Origin: Tubiluchus corallicola
Taxonomy: Eukaryota; Priapulida; Priapulimorpha; Priapulimorphida; Tubiluchidae
DNA length: 64,000 nucleotides
Assembly: GCA_030141605.1 (NCBI GenBank)
Contig: JAQGDQ010000428.1
Coordinates: 62,001-126,000, forward strand
Reading direction: 5' to 3'
Below are positions 23,001 to 30,700 of this stretch, piece by piece. The first letter of the stretch is position 1, and the number at the start of each line of letters is the position of its first letter. The notes under the pieces were generated by a model. It saw nothing but the letters and a program-made list of their open reading frames with translations. It did not search any database and was not told the origin of the DNA. A program made the position numbers and the translations under genes.

Positions 23001-25664
23001 CTCATTCTGTCTCTCGCTGGTCACCAACCTGAAATGCCTAATACTTGATAAGTCATAAGACATAAAGTTTTTAGTTATTTAAATATTTGCAGGATATTAA
23101 AGCTAATCCTGTGCCGCATACAGGTATAGATTTTATACCAAAGTTGGATCATAGGAAAACAGAGGCAATGCCGTTTAGCTTTGAGCAACGGGACAAGGAG
23201 ATGATGCAACATAAAGAGGAGAAAGTGAAAAAGATCATCGAGAAAACCTCAAAGGTGTGACATTTAGTCAAGTCGAGGTAGCTCAGAGAAGGGGATATGC
23301 GATAGAAAGGAGCCAAATTTTTACATCATGTAAAATAACGATTTCCGCTGAGTTTTCTGACAATTTGTTTATTTTCTTTAATCCCTTTTTGAATAAACTT
23401 CGTATAGAACTTAAAAAGTCTCTTTTGTGTTACTACATCATATAAAATAAACAAATTTTGACTGAGTTTTCTGAGGATTTATTTATTTTTTCACAGAACT
23501 TTGTTTGCAAATAAACTTTTTACAAAACTTTGCTAAGCACAAAACCAGAAAGTTATCTTCATTTACTAAGTAATTCATTGCTTTTATGATCATATTTTGT
23601 TTGTTTGCTGTTTAGCAAAACTAATATGTTGATGCAATTAAGTACTCTTTGTTGTTAACTAATGCTTATAAGTGTTACGTCATTTCGTTGTTCTAGTCCT
23701 TGGAAAAAATTTATAAATCTGACTTATTGACTGGTCTATGGATATTTATATGATATTTCTTGCATATGATAAGTAGCTTATGGAGCTGAAAAAGGGCAAG
23801 AGGGAAGTCTGAGAAGGGGCCCTCAGGATCAATGCTGCTCTGGCACATTAAGCCACATTTGCACTGAATGACCTACTTTTTATATTAAAGTTGTGTTAGC
23901 AATGTATATGTTGAAGTAAAAGTAATTAATTTGATTTAATCGTCTAGTTTCACAAATATCTATTTAATCTTCAGTTTCACGATTACCTGCATTAAAATTG
24001 TTAGCCTTGCATTTGTTGTTTACACAGGTTGAACCATTTCGTGCTCAGCCGTTGCCTCCTACACCCCAACCGTTGCCGCCTAAAAAAGTGATGAAACCAA
24101 CTTTGCCACAACCATTCAAGGTTGCAAACAAACATCCAGAGGATTGTGCAGAAAAAGTAAGATTTGGACCAAGTAGTACAGCCTCGTTACTATGATGTCC
24201 ACACAATCTCGTCAAATACAGATTATTAAGTTTTTAAAACACATTTTTTATGAATTTACTTTAGGAATCATGTTTTTTGTTAATGAAATGCGATGGCATC
24301 TTACATTGTGTGCACGTCTTGTGATTTTGTTTGTGATTGTCATTCGTTTTTTTATAATACTGTAGCTCAATCTTTAAAATTCTTTTTTTTTAAATTCTGA
24401 CTGTTGTTAGCATATTGGGACATCACGTAATTATGCAATTTTTTTGAAACCTCAATATTGTTTTTACAATGAAGGCTACAAGACAAATTGTTTTAGGGGG
24501 TTTTACAGTACCTCATGCATTATGTATTTGCTATAGATAAATTTTTGCACTCATTATCTCAAATTAATTTTTTTGTATAAATATTTGTAGAAGGAGCAGG
24601 AACTTGCAGAGGCAAGAAAGAAGGCAGCCTTTAAAGCAAGACCATGCAAAGTTCTTCATACAGAACCATTTGTGCCTGAAAAACAAGTTGTCCCTTTAAC
24701 AGGTATTTTACAGTATAGCAGTTAATTGTTCTTAGCTTCTTACAAACATCAGAAATTGAGTCATATTCCTGTCTTTCGGCAGCAGTTAAAACTAGCTAAT
24801 AAAATGAACTTAAAAATACATGCGTGTGTCTGATAACAGAAAAGTGTGGCTATTTTGTAACTAAATTTAAGAACGTGTGCTGCATGTGCACATGCTGTAT
24901 GATTGAGCTGAAATTACAATGAGAATTTCGAAGACACTCTCTTTCAATGTCAGGTTGAAAACCAGAATTTACTGTTAATATTTTCTGTGTACATGAACTG
25001 TATACTGTCTACTGTTTACAATTTTTCTTCCTCACACCACACCTATACACAAATGCATATTTGAGCAAAAAAGAAGGGAAAAATAACTCACTAATGTATT
25101 TTGCTCGTTTCAAAGTTTTTCGTATTATACTCACTAAAAATCCATTTTCAAAATTATAAAATTTTGTAAGCTGAAATTATCTTGAGTCTTTTCTGTTGGA
25201 AATATTTTGAGACATTTGTAACAGGTAAGAGAGTTTAATTGATATTGATCTTACTACTCACTGTCATGTGTAATGTCCCACAAACTCTCTGTACAATCAT
25301 CATGTGGTAGCTGTTATACAGATGTCATGTTATTAATAGCTTAGACATGCATAAAATGATAATTTTGTTTGTTTTAGAAGTTTCTCAGATTGTACTGAAT
25401 ACTGAAAGAAGAAGTCAACAACGTGAAGAATTTGAATTTTACAAAAAGCAAAAGGAACTGGAAATTGCGGCTGTGGAAGCAGCCAGACGCAAACAACGAG
25501 AAGAGGAGGAGGAACAGGAACTTCAGCGACTAAGAAAAATGGCAGTCCCAAAAGCAAATCCGATCCGCAAGTTCAGACCCGTCGAAATTCATTCTAGTGA
25601 TTTGCCTCTAACACATCCTGTTTCACCCAAATTTACTGAGAAACCACACCGGGATAATGTCTGA
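10916..25664 (+). CDS. TPX2: TPX2 microtubule nucleation factor / Aurora A activator (16 coding exons)
   Basis: TPX2 binds and activates Aurora A, nucleates spindle microtubules, and is released from importin-alpha by RanGTP near chromosomes. The 16 exons below join in one frame with GT-AG sites throughout: 3063 nt, 1020 residues. Domain order: Aurora A-binding N terminus (residues 1-41; Tyr15, Tyr17, Phe22, Phe25, Trp39, Phe40 match the human Tyr8/Tyr10/Phe16/Phe19/Trp34/Phe35 set); a low-complexity region; a Ser/Arg-rich exon 6 insert (217-448); a basic NLS-like stretch (exon 7); repeated TPX2 modules with F-x-F-x-T-D/E-R-I cores (exons 8-15); and the C-terminal TPX2 domain ending in K-A-N-P-I-R-K-F, then S-S-D-L-P-L-T-x-P-V-S-P-K-F (exon 16), the kinesin-5-binding end in vertebrates. 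No KEN tripeptide was seen, although vertebrate TPX2 has one as a destruction signal. Human TPX2 is 747 residues, so this protein is clearly longer. Confidence 0.95.
11202..11289. repeat. Foldback repeat in TPX2 intron 1
   Basis: The left arm, 11202-11224 (TCATCAAACTT...GTCAGTTT), pairs imperfectly with the right arm, 11260-11289 (AAACTGAC...AAAGTTTGA...TTTGATGA). Between the arms sits a perfect 12-bp palindrome, CAAACTAGTTTG, at 11233-11244. It could be a degenerate foldback element. Confidence 0.55.
11853..11942 (+). CDS. TPX2: TPX2 exon 2
   Basis: Acceptor TTTCTTTAATAG, donor G|GTAAGG, phase 1 in and out. It encodes a Thr/Ser-rich linker (D-L-Q-T-S-T-A-T-T-K-R-M-F-E-E-P) after the Aurora-binding segment. 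Confidence 0.85.
11943..13579. other. TPX2 intron 2
   Basis: 1.6-kb intron with a short CA/TG run near 12845-12866. The open frames inside it (for example 12812-13129) have no family resemblance and are taken as chance. Confidence 0.6.
13580..13745 (+). CDS. TPX2: TPX2 exon 3
   Basis: Acceptor ATTTTACAAG, donor CCATG|GTAATT (phase 2). It encodes N-V-V-T-S-L-S-A-W-K-R-G-G, which I read as equivalent to the vertebrate I-V-T-P-L-K-P region. Confidence 0.85.
14070..14267 (+). CDS. TPX2: TPX2 exon 4 (contains an assembly gap)
   Basis: Acceptor TTTTTGTAG, donor TCAGA|GTAAAA. It encodes an acidic Asp/Asn-rich stretch and then a basic R-V-R-R-S-A-T-R-K-K segment, which is compatible with importin binding. 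Seventeen Ns (14158-14174) interrupt it. Taken literally they keep the frame, but the true gap length is unknown. Confidence 0.8.
14158..14174. other. Run of 17 N (assembly gap)
   Basis: Unresolved bases inside coding exon 4 of TPX2, between codons for acidic and polar residues. Confidence 0.99.
15004..15076 (+). CDS. TPX2: TPX2 exon 5
   Basis: Acceptor ATTTTTTACAG, donor AAG|GTAAGT (phase 0). It encodes a Ser-rich linker (P-T-E-T-I-I-A-S-S-S-I-P-S-V-E-G). Confidence 0.82.
16077..16771 (+). CDS. TPX2: TPX2 exon 6: long basic Ser/Arg-rich insert
   Basis: Acceptor TTATTTTCAG, donor AAAG|GTATTA (phase 2). It is the largest exon, about residues 217-448. It carries loosely repeated arginine/serine motifs: R-S-C-S-V-D-R (347-353), H-R-S-L-S-A-D-R (376-383), R-T-R-S-H-D-A (406-412) and R-S-R-S-L-N-R (425-431). 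T-P-Q-K-A-K-K-G-K-R (about 316-325) is NLS-like. I recall no counterpart of this size in vertebrate TPX2. Confidence 0.88.
17352..17435 (+). CDS. TPX2: TPX2 exon 7: basic NLS-like segment
   Basis: Acceptor TTTTTTAG, donor CACAA|GTAAGT (phase 2). It encodes R-K-R-K-S-D-A-E-K-I-A-P-I-K-P-K-V-C-K, a basic cluster that would suit importin-alpha binding. Confidence 0.85.
17987..18284 (+). CDS. TPX2: TPX2 exon 8
   Basis: Acceptor TTTTATTACAG, donor TCTGGT|GTAAGT (phase 0). It encodes K-S-S-E-E-L-G-L-E-K-V, matching human K-S-T-E-E-Q-E-L-E-K, then the module F-E-F-E-T-D-K-R-I-K-D (human F-H-F-R-T-D-E-R-I-K-Q). Confidence 0.92.
18424..18843. mobile_element. hAT-like MITE with 8-bp target duplication (family TGGCGTAGC)
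   Basis: A 420-bp element in TPX2 intron 8. It begins CATGGCGTAGCCAGG and ends TTAGCTACGCCATTG, whose reverse complement is CAATGGCGTAGCTAA. The flanks are an exact 8-bp duplication, ATCAAACT, at 18416-18423 and 18844-18851, which is diagnostic of hAT-type insertion. A minus-strand frame overlaps it but no transposase domain was recognised, so it is probably non-autonomous. Confidence 0.88.
19066..19264 (+). CDS. TPX2: TPX2 exon 9
   Basis: Acceptor CTTTTTTGCAG, donor GAGC|GTAAGA (phase 1). It encodes G-P-T-V-V-K-P-F-R-L-S (human G-C-T-I-V-K-P-F-N-L-S) and F-E-K-Q-T-P-E-R-F-R-T-K, the F-x-x-R/K-x-T-P-x-R-F/Y module. Confidence 0.93.
20043..20175 (+). CDS. TPX2: TPX2 exon 10
   Basis: Acceptor CTTAATTTAG, donor CGTAT|GTAAGT (phase 2). 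It encodes P-K-L-T-C-A-K-T-P-N-L-Q-S-K-T-R-A-R-P and S-E-L-E-Q-K-E-M-E-E-I, matching the human D-P-Q-T-P-V-L-Q-T-K-H-R-A-R region. Confidence 0.93.
20575..20788 (+). CDS. TPX2: TPX2 exon 11
   Basis: Acceptor TATGTTAAG, donor GTC|GTATGT (phase 0). It encodes H-Q-F-K-A-A-S-L-N-P-K-I-L (human Y-K-F-K-A-R-E-L-D-P-R-I-L) and L-E-I-E-K-R-I-H-A-R-E (human L-E-I-E-K-R-I-Q-E-R-E). Confidence 0.95.
20789..22790. other. TPX2 intron 11
   Basis: 2-kb intron. It holds the MITE copy at 21141-21527 and a CpG-richer patch at about 21740-21990 with two CATATGACGTCA/CATGATGTCA-like stretches. That patch looks like a further repeat, but I could not find its ends. Confidence 0.6.
21141..21527. mobile_element. 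Second copy of the CAGGGTTCCC MITE, left end eroded
   Basis: Closely similar over most of its length to the element at 28912-29334. Both contain ACAGG(C/T)TATCCTGGAAAGTC, GATGATGAAAATGGGGCGAA and GGTTGCAAAAATAATCACC. The right end, GGGACCCTG, keeps the inverted-repeat form. The left inverted repeat is not preserved. Confidence 0.8.
22791..22892 (+). CDS. TPX2: TPX2 exon 12
   Basis: Acceptor ATATTTTTTAG, donor AAAAAG|GTAAGT, both phase 0. It encodes S-P-A-F-N-L-R-K-R-V-R-I (human S-P-A-F-A-L-K-N-R-I-R-M). Confidence 0.94.
23093..23254 (+). CDS. TPX2: TPX2 exon 13
   Basis: Acceptor TATTTGCAG, donor AAG|GTGTGA (a weaker site), both phase 0. It encodes I-K-A-N-P-V-P-H-T-G-I-D-F (human I-K-A-Q-P-V-P-H-Y-G-V-P-F) and P-F-S-F-E-Q-R-D-K-E (human P-F-S-F-D-S-R-D-K-E). 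Confidence 0.94.
24028..24156 (+). CDS. TPX2: TPX2 exon 14
   Basis: Acceptor GTTTACACAG, donor AAA|GTAAGA, both phase 0. It encodes F-R-A-Q-P-L-P-P (human F-K-A-L-P-L-P-H) and Q-P-F-K-V-A-N-K-H-P-E-D. Confidence 0.92.
24591..24702 (+). CDS. TPX2: TPX2 exon 15
   Basis: Acceptor AATATTTGTAG, donor ACAG|GTATTT (phase 1). It encodes A-A-F-K-A-R-P-C-K-V and T-E-P-F-V-P-E-K (human A-A-C-F-K-A-R-P-N-T-V and Q-E-P-F-V-P-K-K). Confidence 0.94.
25378..25664 (+). CDS. TPX2: TPX2 exon 16: C-terminal TPX2 domain and stop
   Basis: Acceptor TTTGTTTTAG; stop TGA at 25662-25664. A charged helix (E-R-R-S-Q-Q-R-E-E-F...Q-R-L-R-K-M) leads into K-A-N-P-I-R-K-F, then I-H-S-S-D-L-P-L-T and P-V-S-P-K-F, the most conserved end of the family. 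Confidence 0.96.
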
Positions 25665-25978
25665 GTGTGATTATGATTAGTATCTAAAAAACCTGTTATC
25701 TGTTTGTAGATTAACCATAAAATGATGTATATTTGAATGTAATGTTGGGTTATGTTAAACACTTGAAGTTTGAGAGTTCCACTGTATATGTGTAGTGTAG
25801 TTACAATCATATGTTTCTTACTCTTACTTGCATTCTCTTTTTAATTTACTAGTTTTCAATTTTTCCTATGTTATAATTTGTGCACAGTGTCATGTGAGAA
25901 GTGACAATTCTTTGTGCATACTCTATTTACTTGATAGTTCTTAGTTTTATGATTAAGGAGAGCATTTATGGTTTAGTG

Positions 25979-25984
25979 AATAAA
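25979..25984 (+). terminator. TPX2 polyadenylation signal
   Basis: AATAAA 315 bp after the stop, followed by a T-rich run. A second AATAAA at 26219-26224 is an alternative. Confidence 0.6.
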
Positions 25985-26077
25985 TATAGGGTTTAATTGT
26001 TTTTTATTATTAATTTTCATGCCAAGAAGTATTTTTTGGTTTCTTAAACCACTGAGGTACGTTAACAACATATCAAC

Positions 26078-26199
26078 AGTATGCCTTCTTTAACACTTCT
26101 CCAGTGCTCCTTTGTAAATTATTTGACTGATGTGAGCAGTACGCCTTCGTTAACACTAAACTTCTACTGTGCTCTATTATAAATTTGTCTGATCATTGA
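26078..26199. repeat. Two-copy 60-bp tandem repeat
   Basis: AGTATGCCTTCTTTAACACT (from 26078) and AGTACGCCTTCGTTAACACT (from 26138) open two adjacent, imperfect 60-bp units downstream of TPX2. Confidence 0.75.
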
Positions 26200-26224
26200 C
26201 TATCATGCAGTTTACCGGAATAAA

Positions 26225-27299
26225 CTTTTTTTAAAATTATTTAGTCTTTTATAGAAAAACTGTTTGTGTTTTATTCATCTAAGTTGTAAAGATTTTTGAC
26301 TTAGATTAGTCTTTTTGTATTAATAATTTTTTGTCATTAGTAAAGGCTCTTCTGTAAACGTTGAACTAAGATCCATCAGTAGATGACAAGCATTGCAGTT
26401 GTTTAACATCAAAGACTTTATAGGCCTATCTGTAAATTCCTGTTTTTGCAGTCGCTAAAAGTGAAATTTTTTGCCTCTCCAGTCTCCATAGCAAATATAA
26501 TACATTTTAGCGATGTTCCTGAAGTCTATTACATTTATGGAAGATTTTTTCATGTTTTCACTTATGTGCTGTAATTGAGATGTTTGAGTTGCTGGTCTTG
26601 ACATCAGCAAAATAAATTTTATCATTACACAACATCTTTAATATAATTATCCTTCTAGAGCATTCCTGAACTTTCAGGGTTACGTGATAAAGCAGAATAA
26701 AGTTGTCAATGCAAGACTTATTGCTGTTAAGTATCATTACTGTAACGTGTAATGTTTTCCCAGTCATTACCAAATCTGCAACAGCTGCAAACTTAATTAG
26801 ATTTAGACAATTTTTTTATCGAATTTTGTTTCCTTCCAAATGGTTAGTAACGTTATCAATTCCCAAAGAAAATTTAGTAAATTTACTTGAAAATTTATCT
26901 TGGTTAATTATGCCTGCGCCATACAACCAGTGTCTTTTAAAGGTCGCCAGGCTTTGGACAAGACATCAAACAAGAGACACTCCAGTTGTCAGATTTGAAT
27001 TTTTGATCCTATATTTTTAAAATTAAGTTCTGGAAACACTTTAGGTCGGTCTTGTTACTACCACTGAGAAAGGTAGTTGGATTAATTAGAAGTTCTTTAA
27101 GAACAGCAGTGTTATGGGTCTAGCAGCTTAGTCTCTAGTTTTGCGGTTTTGTGTTTATTACTGATGGAAAAGCACGAGCCTATACAAGGACTTTTTGCAA
27201 GAAAGACATGTGGTGATTTTTACAGGTATAATCTTATAATCTTCTTGGTAACCCTAATTAAGATTTCTTTAATGATTAATCATACTGACGAATGTGATA
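26225..27299. other. TPX2-CERS1 intergenic region
   Basis: AT-rich with no recognised gene. A 105-codon plus-strand frame at 26703-27020 has no splice sites or family motifs that I could identify. Confidence 0.5.
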
Positions 27300-27507
27300 T
27301 GATTAGCCTCTGGAAAGTAAAATAATCAAAAGAGCGCCAATGCAGCTGCTACACCGTTCATAATCACGGCGTCAGCTTTGATTCATACTTTATTACTCGC
27401 TGAGCGACGCTGACTCGCTTCTCGTTAACAGTTATCACGTCTATGACTCACATCCTGAACTGTGACCGCCTGACCGGTAGTCCGGTACTTTCAACATGGC
27501 GGCCGAC
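27300..27507 (+). promoter_or_regulatory. CERS1 proximal promoter / 5'UTR with YY1-like ATG
   Basis: Less AT-rich and richer in CpG than its surroundings. The start codon lies in CAACATGGCGGCC (27493-27505), which is both a strong Kozak context and a close match to the YY1 motif (AANATGGCGGC). In many animal genes that motif sits at or just after the transcription start. The true start site is not known. Confidence 0.45.
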
Positions 27508-27750
27508 GAGTATGGTTCATCGTTTCATACCAACGAAGTTATGCCGGGTTATATAGATTTTGGTATTAAAACATACGAAGCATATGTAAAGTATTTTAAT
27601 ACAACAGATTGTAGCGGTAACTGGATAACTCGTTGGATAGATGATATCAACACTATAGGGAGATATGAAAGTATAGATATTGTGCGGATATTTTCCTTGG
27701 CTGTTGTATGGACTATTTTACGGGTGTTGGCTACAAATATTTGCTTTACG
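27496..27750 (+). CDS. CERS1: CERS1 exon 1
   Basis: Residues 1-85, donor ACG|GTAAGA (phase 0). It holds the lumenal N terminus with a possible N-glycosylation sequon (N-T-T at about 35-37) and the first membrane segment. Confidence 0.92.
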
Positions 27751-30700
27751 GTAAGAATCGGTTTACCTTTCTTAATAAGGGTTCTGACCTTAGTGCAATA
27801 AAAACTTTCAGACCAATTATTCGAAATTTTAGGTTAAATTTCGTACCTAATGAATAATATATTAATAATAAAAGTACCCCATGTTTAATAATCTAGTATT
27901 ATAATACCAGAAACTGACAAATTAATTGGTTTTCGTCTTGATTTTGTGTGACTCTAGAATTGCCCTTTTCTTCGTAGTAATTACTAGCTTATGGAGTTGT
28001 GGATCTTTTGTTATTTTTGGTTTAGATTTGTTTCAGAGATTGGTGCTATTCTACATATTTAATCTGTAAGAAACATCCAAACATCAAACTGGTACATTTT
28101 AATTTATGTACATTGTATGATGTCAAATAGACCCGTTGTACATGTAACAATGTGGGATTTATGCCAATTGTTCTTATAAGAATTTTAAGCTGTTATTTAA
28201 AACATTGTGCCGGGAATTAAGTATTGGAGACACATTTTTGCTATTTAATATGCTTAAATGATAAACTTGGTACTTAACATGACAAGTTGGCATTCAGTAA
28301 AGCTGCTTGGCCCTATCAATTTACAAAATACCAAATTATACCAGCATTAATGTACTTCAGTCCTTCTGTTCCTTTTTTGCATGGCGAACAACAATAAAAA
28401 AAGTTCACTCCTAGGAGTTTGGATGTTAAATCTTGTCTAACGTCTGTGCACTACTATGCAGGGCCTGTATGAATTTGCATTACTCTTCAAGCGGCTACTT
28501 CGTTGTTTGATGTGACATGACTGATGTTAAAGTGCACTATTTGGCAAAAGGGCTATGCTTAATGTACATAAATAATAATTCTTTAGTTATATTGGCATCA
28601 CAATTTTCGAACACCTTTGCATATTCTACAGTATTATAGACTGCTTATGTTGTTATTATCTCATTATCTATGTCATTATCTTCTAAATCGTTATTGAATT
28701 AAGAGAAGCTGATGTAAATGCAATAATTTTTACAGGAAGTAGGCACAAGTTTGGTTACAATCATGAATGACATAATTAAGCTTTATGTAAAACCAAATAT
28801 TTGGTTAAAGTGTACAGATGGGGTAACAAACAGCTTCTTAAGTAGGATTGGCCTAAAGCAAGGCCGTGAGCCCAACCCTATTTTCCCTTTTCATTAATGA
28901 CCTACCTTCGACAGGGTTCCCACGGTCAGGAAAAATCCTTGAAAATACAGGTTATCCTGGAAAGTCATGGAAAAGTCAGGGAAAAAGATAGTTTGGTAAA
29001 ACGTCTGGGAACATGATGAAAATGGGGCGAAAAGTCAGGGAAATTAGAAAGGGTTGCAAAAATAATCACCGTGAACCAATATTTTTCCAAACATATTTTT
29101 CAGTGATTCGTGTTCAAATAAAATTTTGCTATAGCAGGTTTCCAGTTTCGATTTCTGTTCCAAAAATGATGATTGACCGACACATTATATCAGTATACGT
29201 ATGAATGTCCATACACAAAAATGTATGAATATGTATACTGGTAATGCAATTTCTGTTTATCTTGGTCATGGAAAATCAATATTTGGTCACGGAAAAGTCA
29301 GGGAAATTTATTTTAAAATTCTGCGGGAACCCTGCTTCTTACTTTGATGCAAATTCTGATCCGTTCTACATTCAAAATAAAGCTATTCATTGTTTGATGT
29401 ATGTCGGTGATGTCACCTTATTTTCATGGTCAAAAAGTGGCATCTGCAAGTGAATACTAACAAAACTAAAATCATTGTGTTTAATAAAACTGGAAGACTT
29501 GCTCTATTTCAAAATTTGGAAATGATTACATAAGGGTCGTGAAAGATAACAAATATCTAGATGTAAACTTCTGTAACTCTGGCTCATTCAGGCAGTGTGT
29601 GAATGTATCAAAAGATAAAGGGTTAAAAGTACTAAACATTCTAAGAACCAAACTAATTAATTACCACTTATCTGCTAATATAATGGTATAGTTATTCAAT
29701 GTGCTTGCAAAACCTGTTTCCTTATATGGAAGCGAGATTTGGTGCGGTTTTGCACCAGTTTTATCCATGCATTACACCACTCTAATTTACACATATCATG
29801 AGATAACTATGGAATCACTAAATTTAAAACTGTGTCCGTGCATACTGGGGGGTAAATTGCAAATCTGTAAAACATCTGTAAAAAGAGGAGAATTAGGACA
29901 GTAACCCCTTAGGGATAGACGTCATATGTAGAGTAATAATTCATTGGCTGCACACAATTAGCCGACCTGAAACATCACTGGGCAAAGTAATCTGCAGAGT
30001 CCTTAAGTCAAATCCATAAAAATAAAAATAGTTGTTAGCGACATTCTAAACTGCACAGAATTCAGTCATATCTGGGGCTAATCAAACTACACTTAGTAGA
30101 AAATGCTCATTAAAAAAACTTAAAGAAAACTAAATTACAAAATATTAATGTTGCTAAATAGAAAAAATACATTAATTCAAATACTATAGATGTAAGCAGG
30201 GAAAATAATAAATTAAGAACTTACTGGAAATTTAAGAATAATTACTCTATGGAAAATTGTTTATTATGTAATTCTGTGTCTAAAGAAGCAAAAATTGCTT
30301 TTACTAAATTGTGTATAAAAATTCTCTTGCTGTAGAAACTGGACGACATCATAAGCCTATTAAAATACCCGATCATCAGAGAGTATGTATATATTGTAAT
30401 AATTTAGATATTGGAAATGAGGAACATTTGGGGTTATTTTGTAAAAAGTATGATATCAAAAGAGCAAATTTCGAGAACTATTTCCTAATTTCCCAGATTG
30501 TTTTAAAATCAGGGCAAATGTAGCAAAATGGCATTAAAATAGTATTATATTATCTACACGTCTGATTATTGTTATGTTTGTTATGTTATTCTAACATTTA
30601 ATTGTTATATTTTTCAATTGGAGTATATTATACATCAAATTATGATTTTTTAATTTATGTATTCTATTTTAATTTGTATTATTGTCATTAATATTTCGTA

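Noticed and set aside
26703-27020. 105-codon plus-strand frame between TPX2 and CERS1
   Set aside because: No recognisable domain and no splice or poly(A) context; its length is not surprising in this amount of AT-rich DNA.
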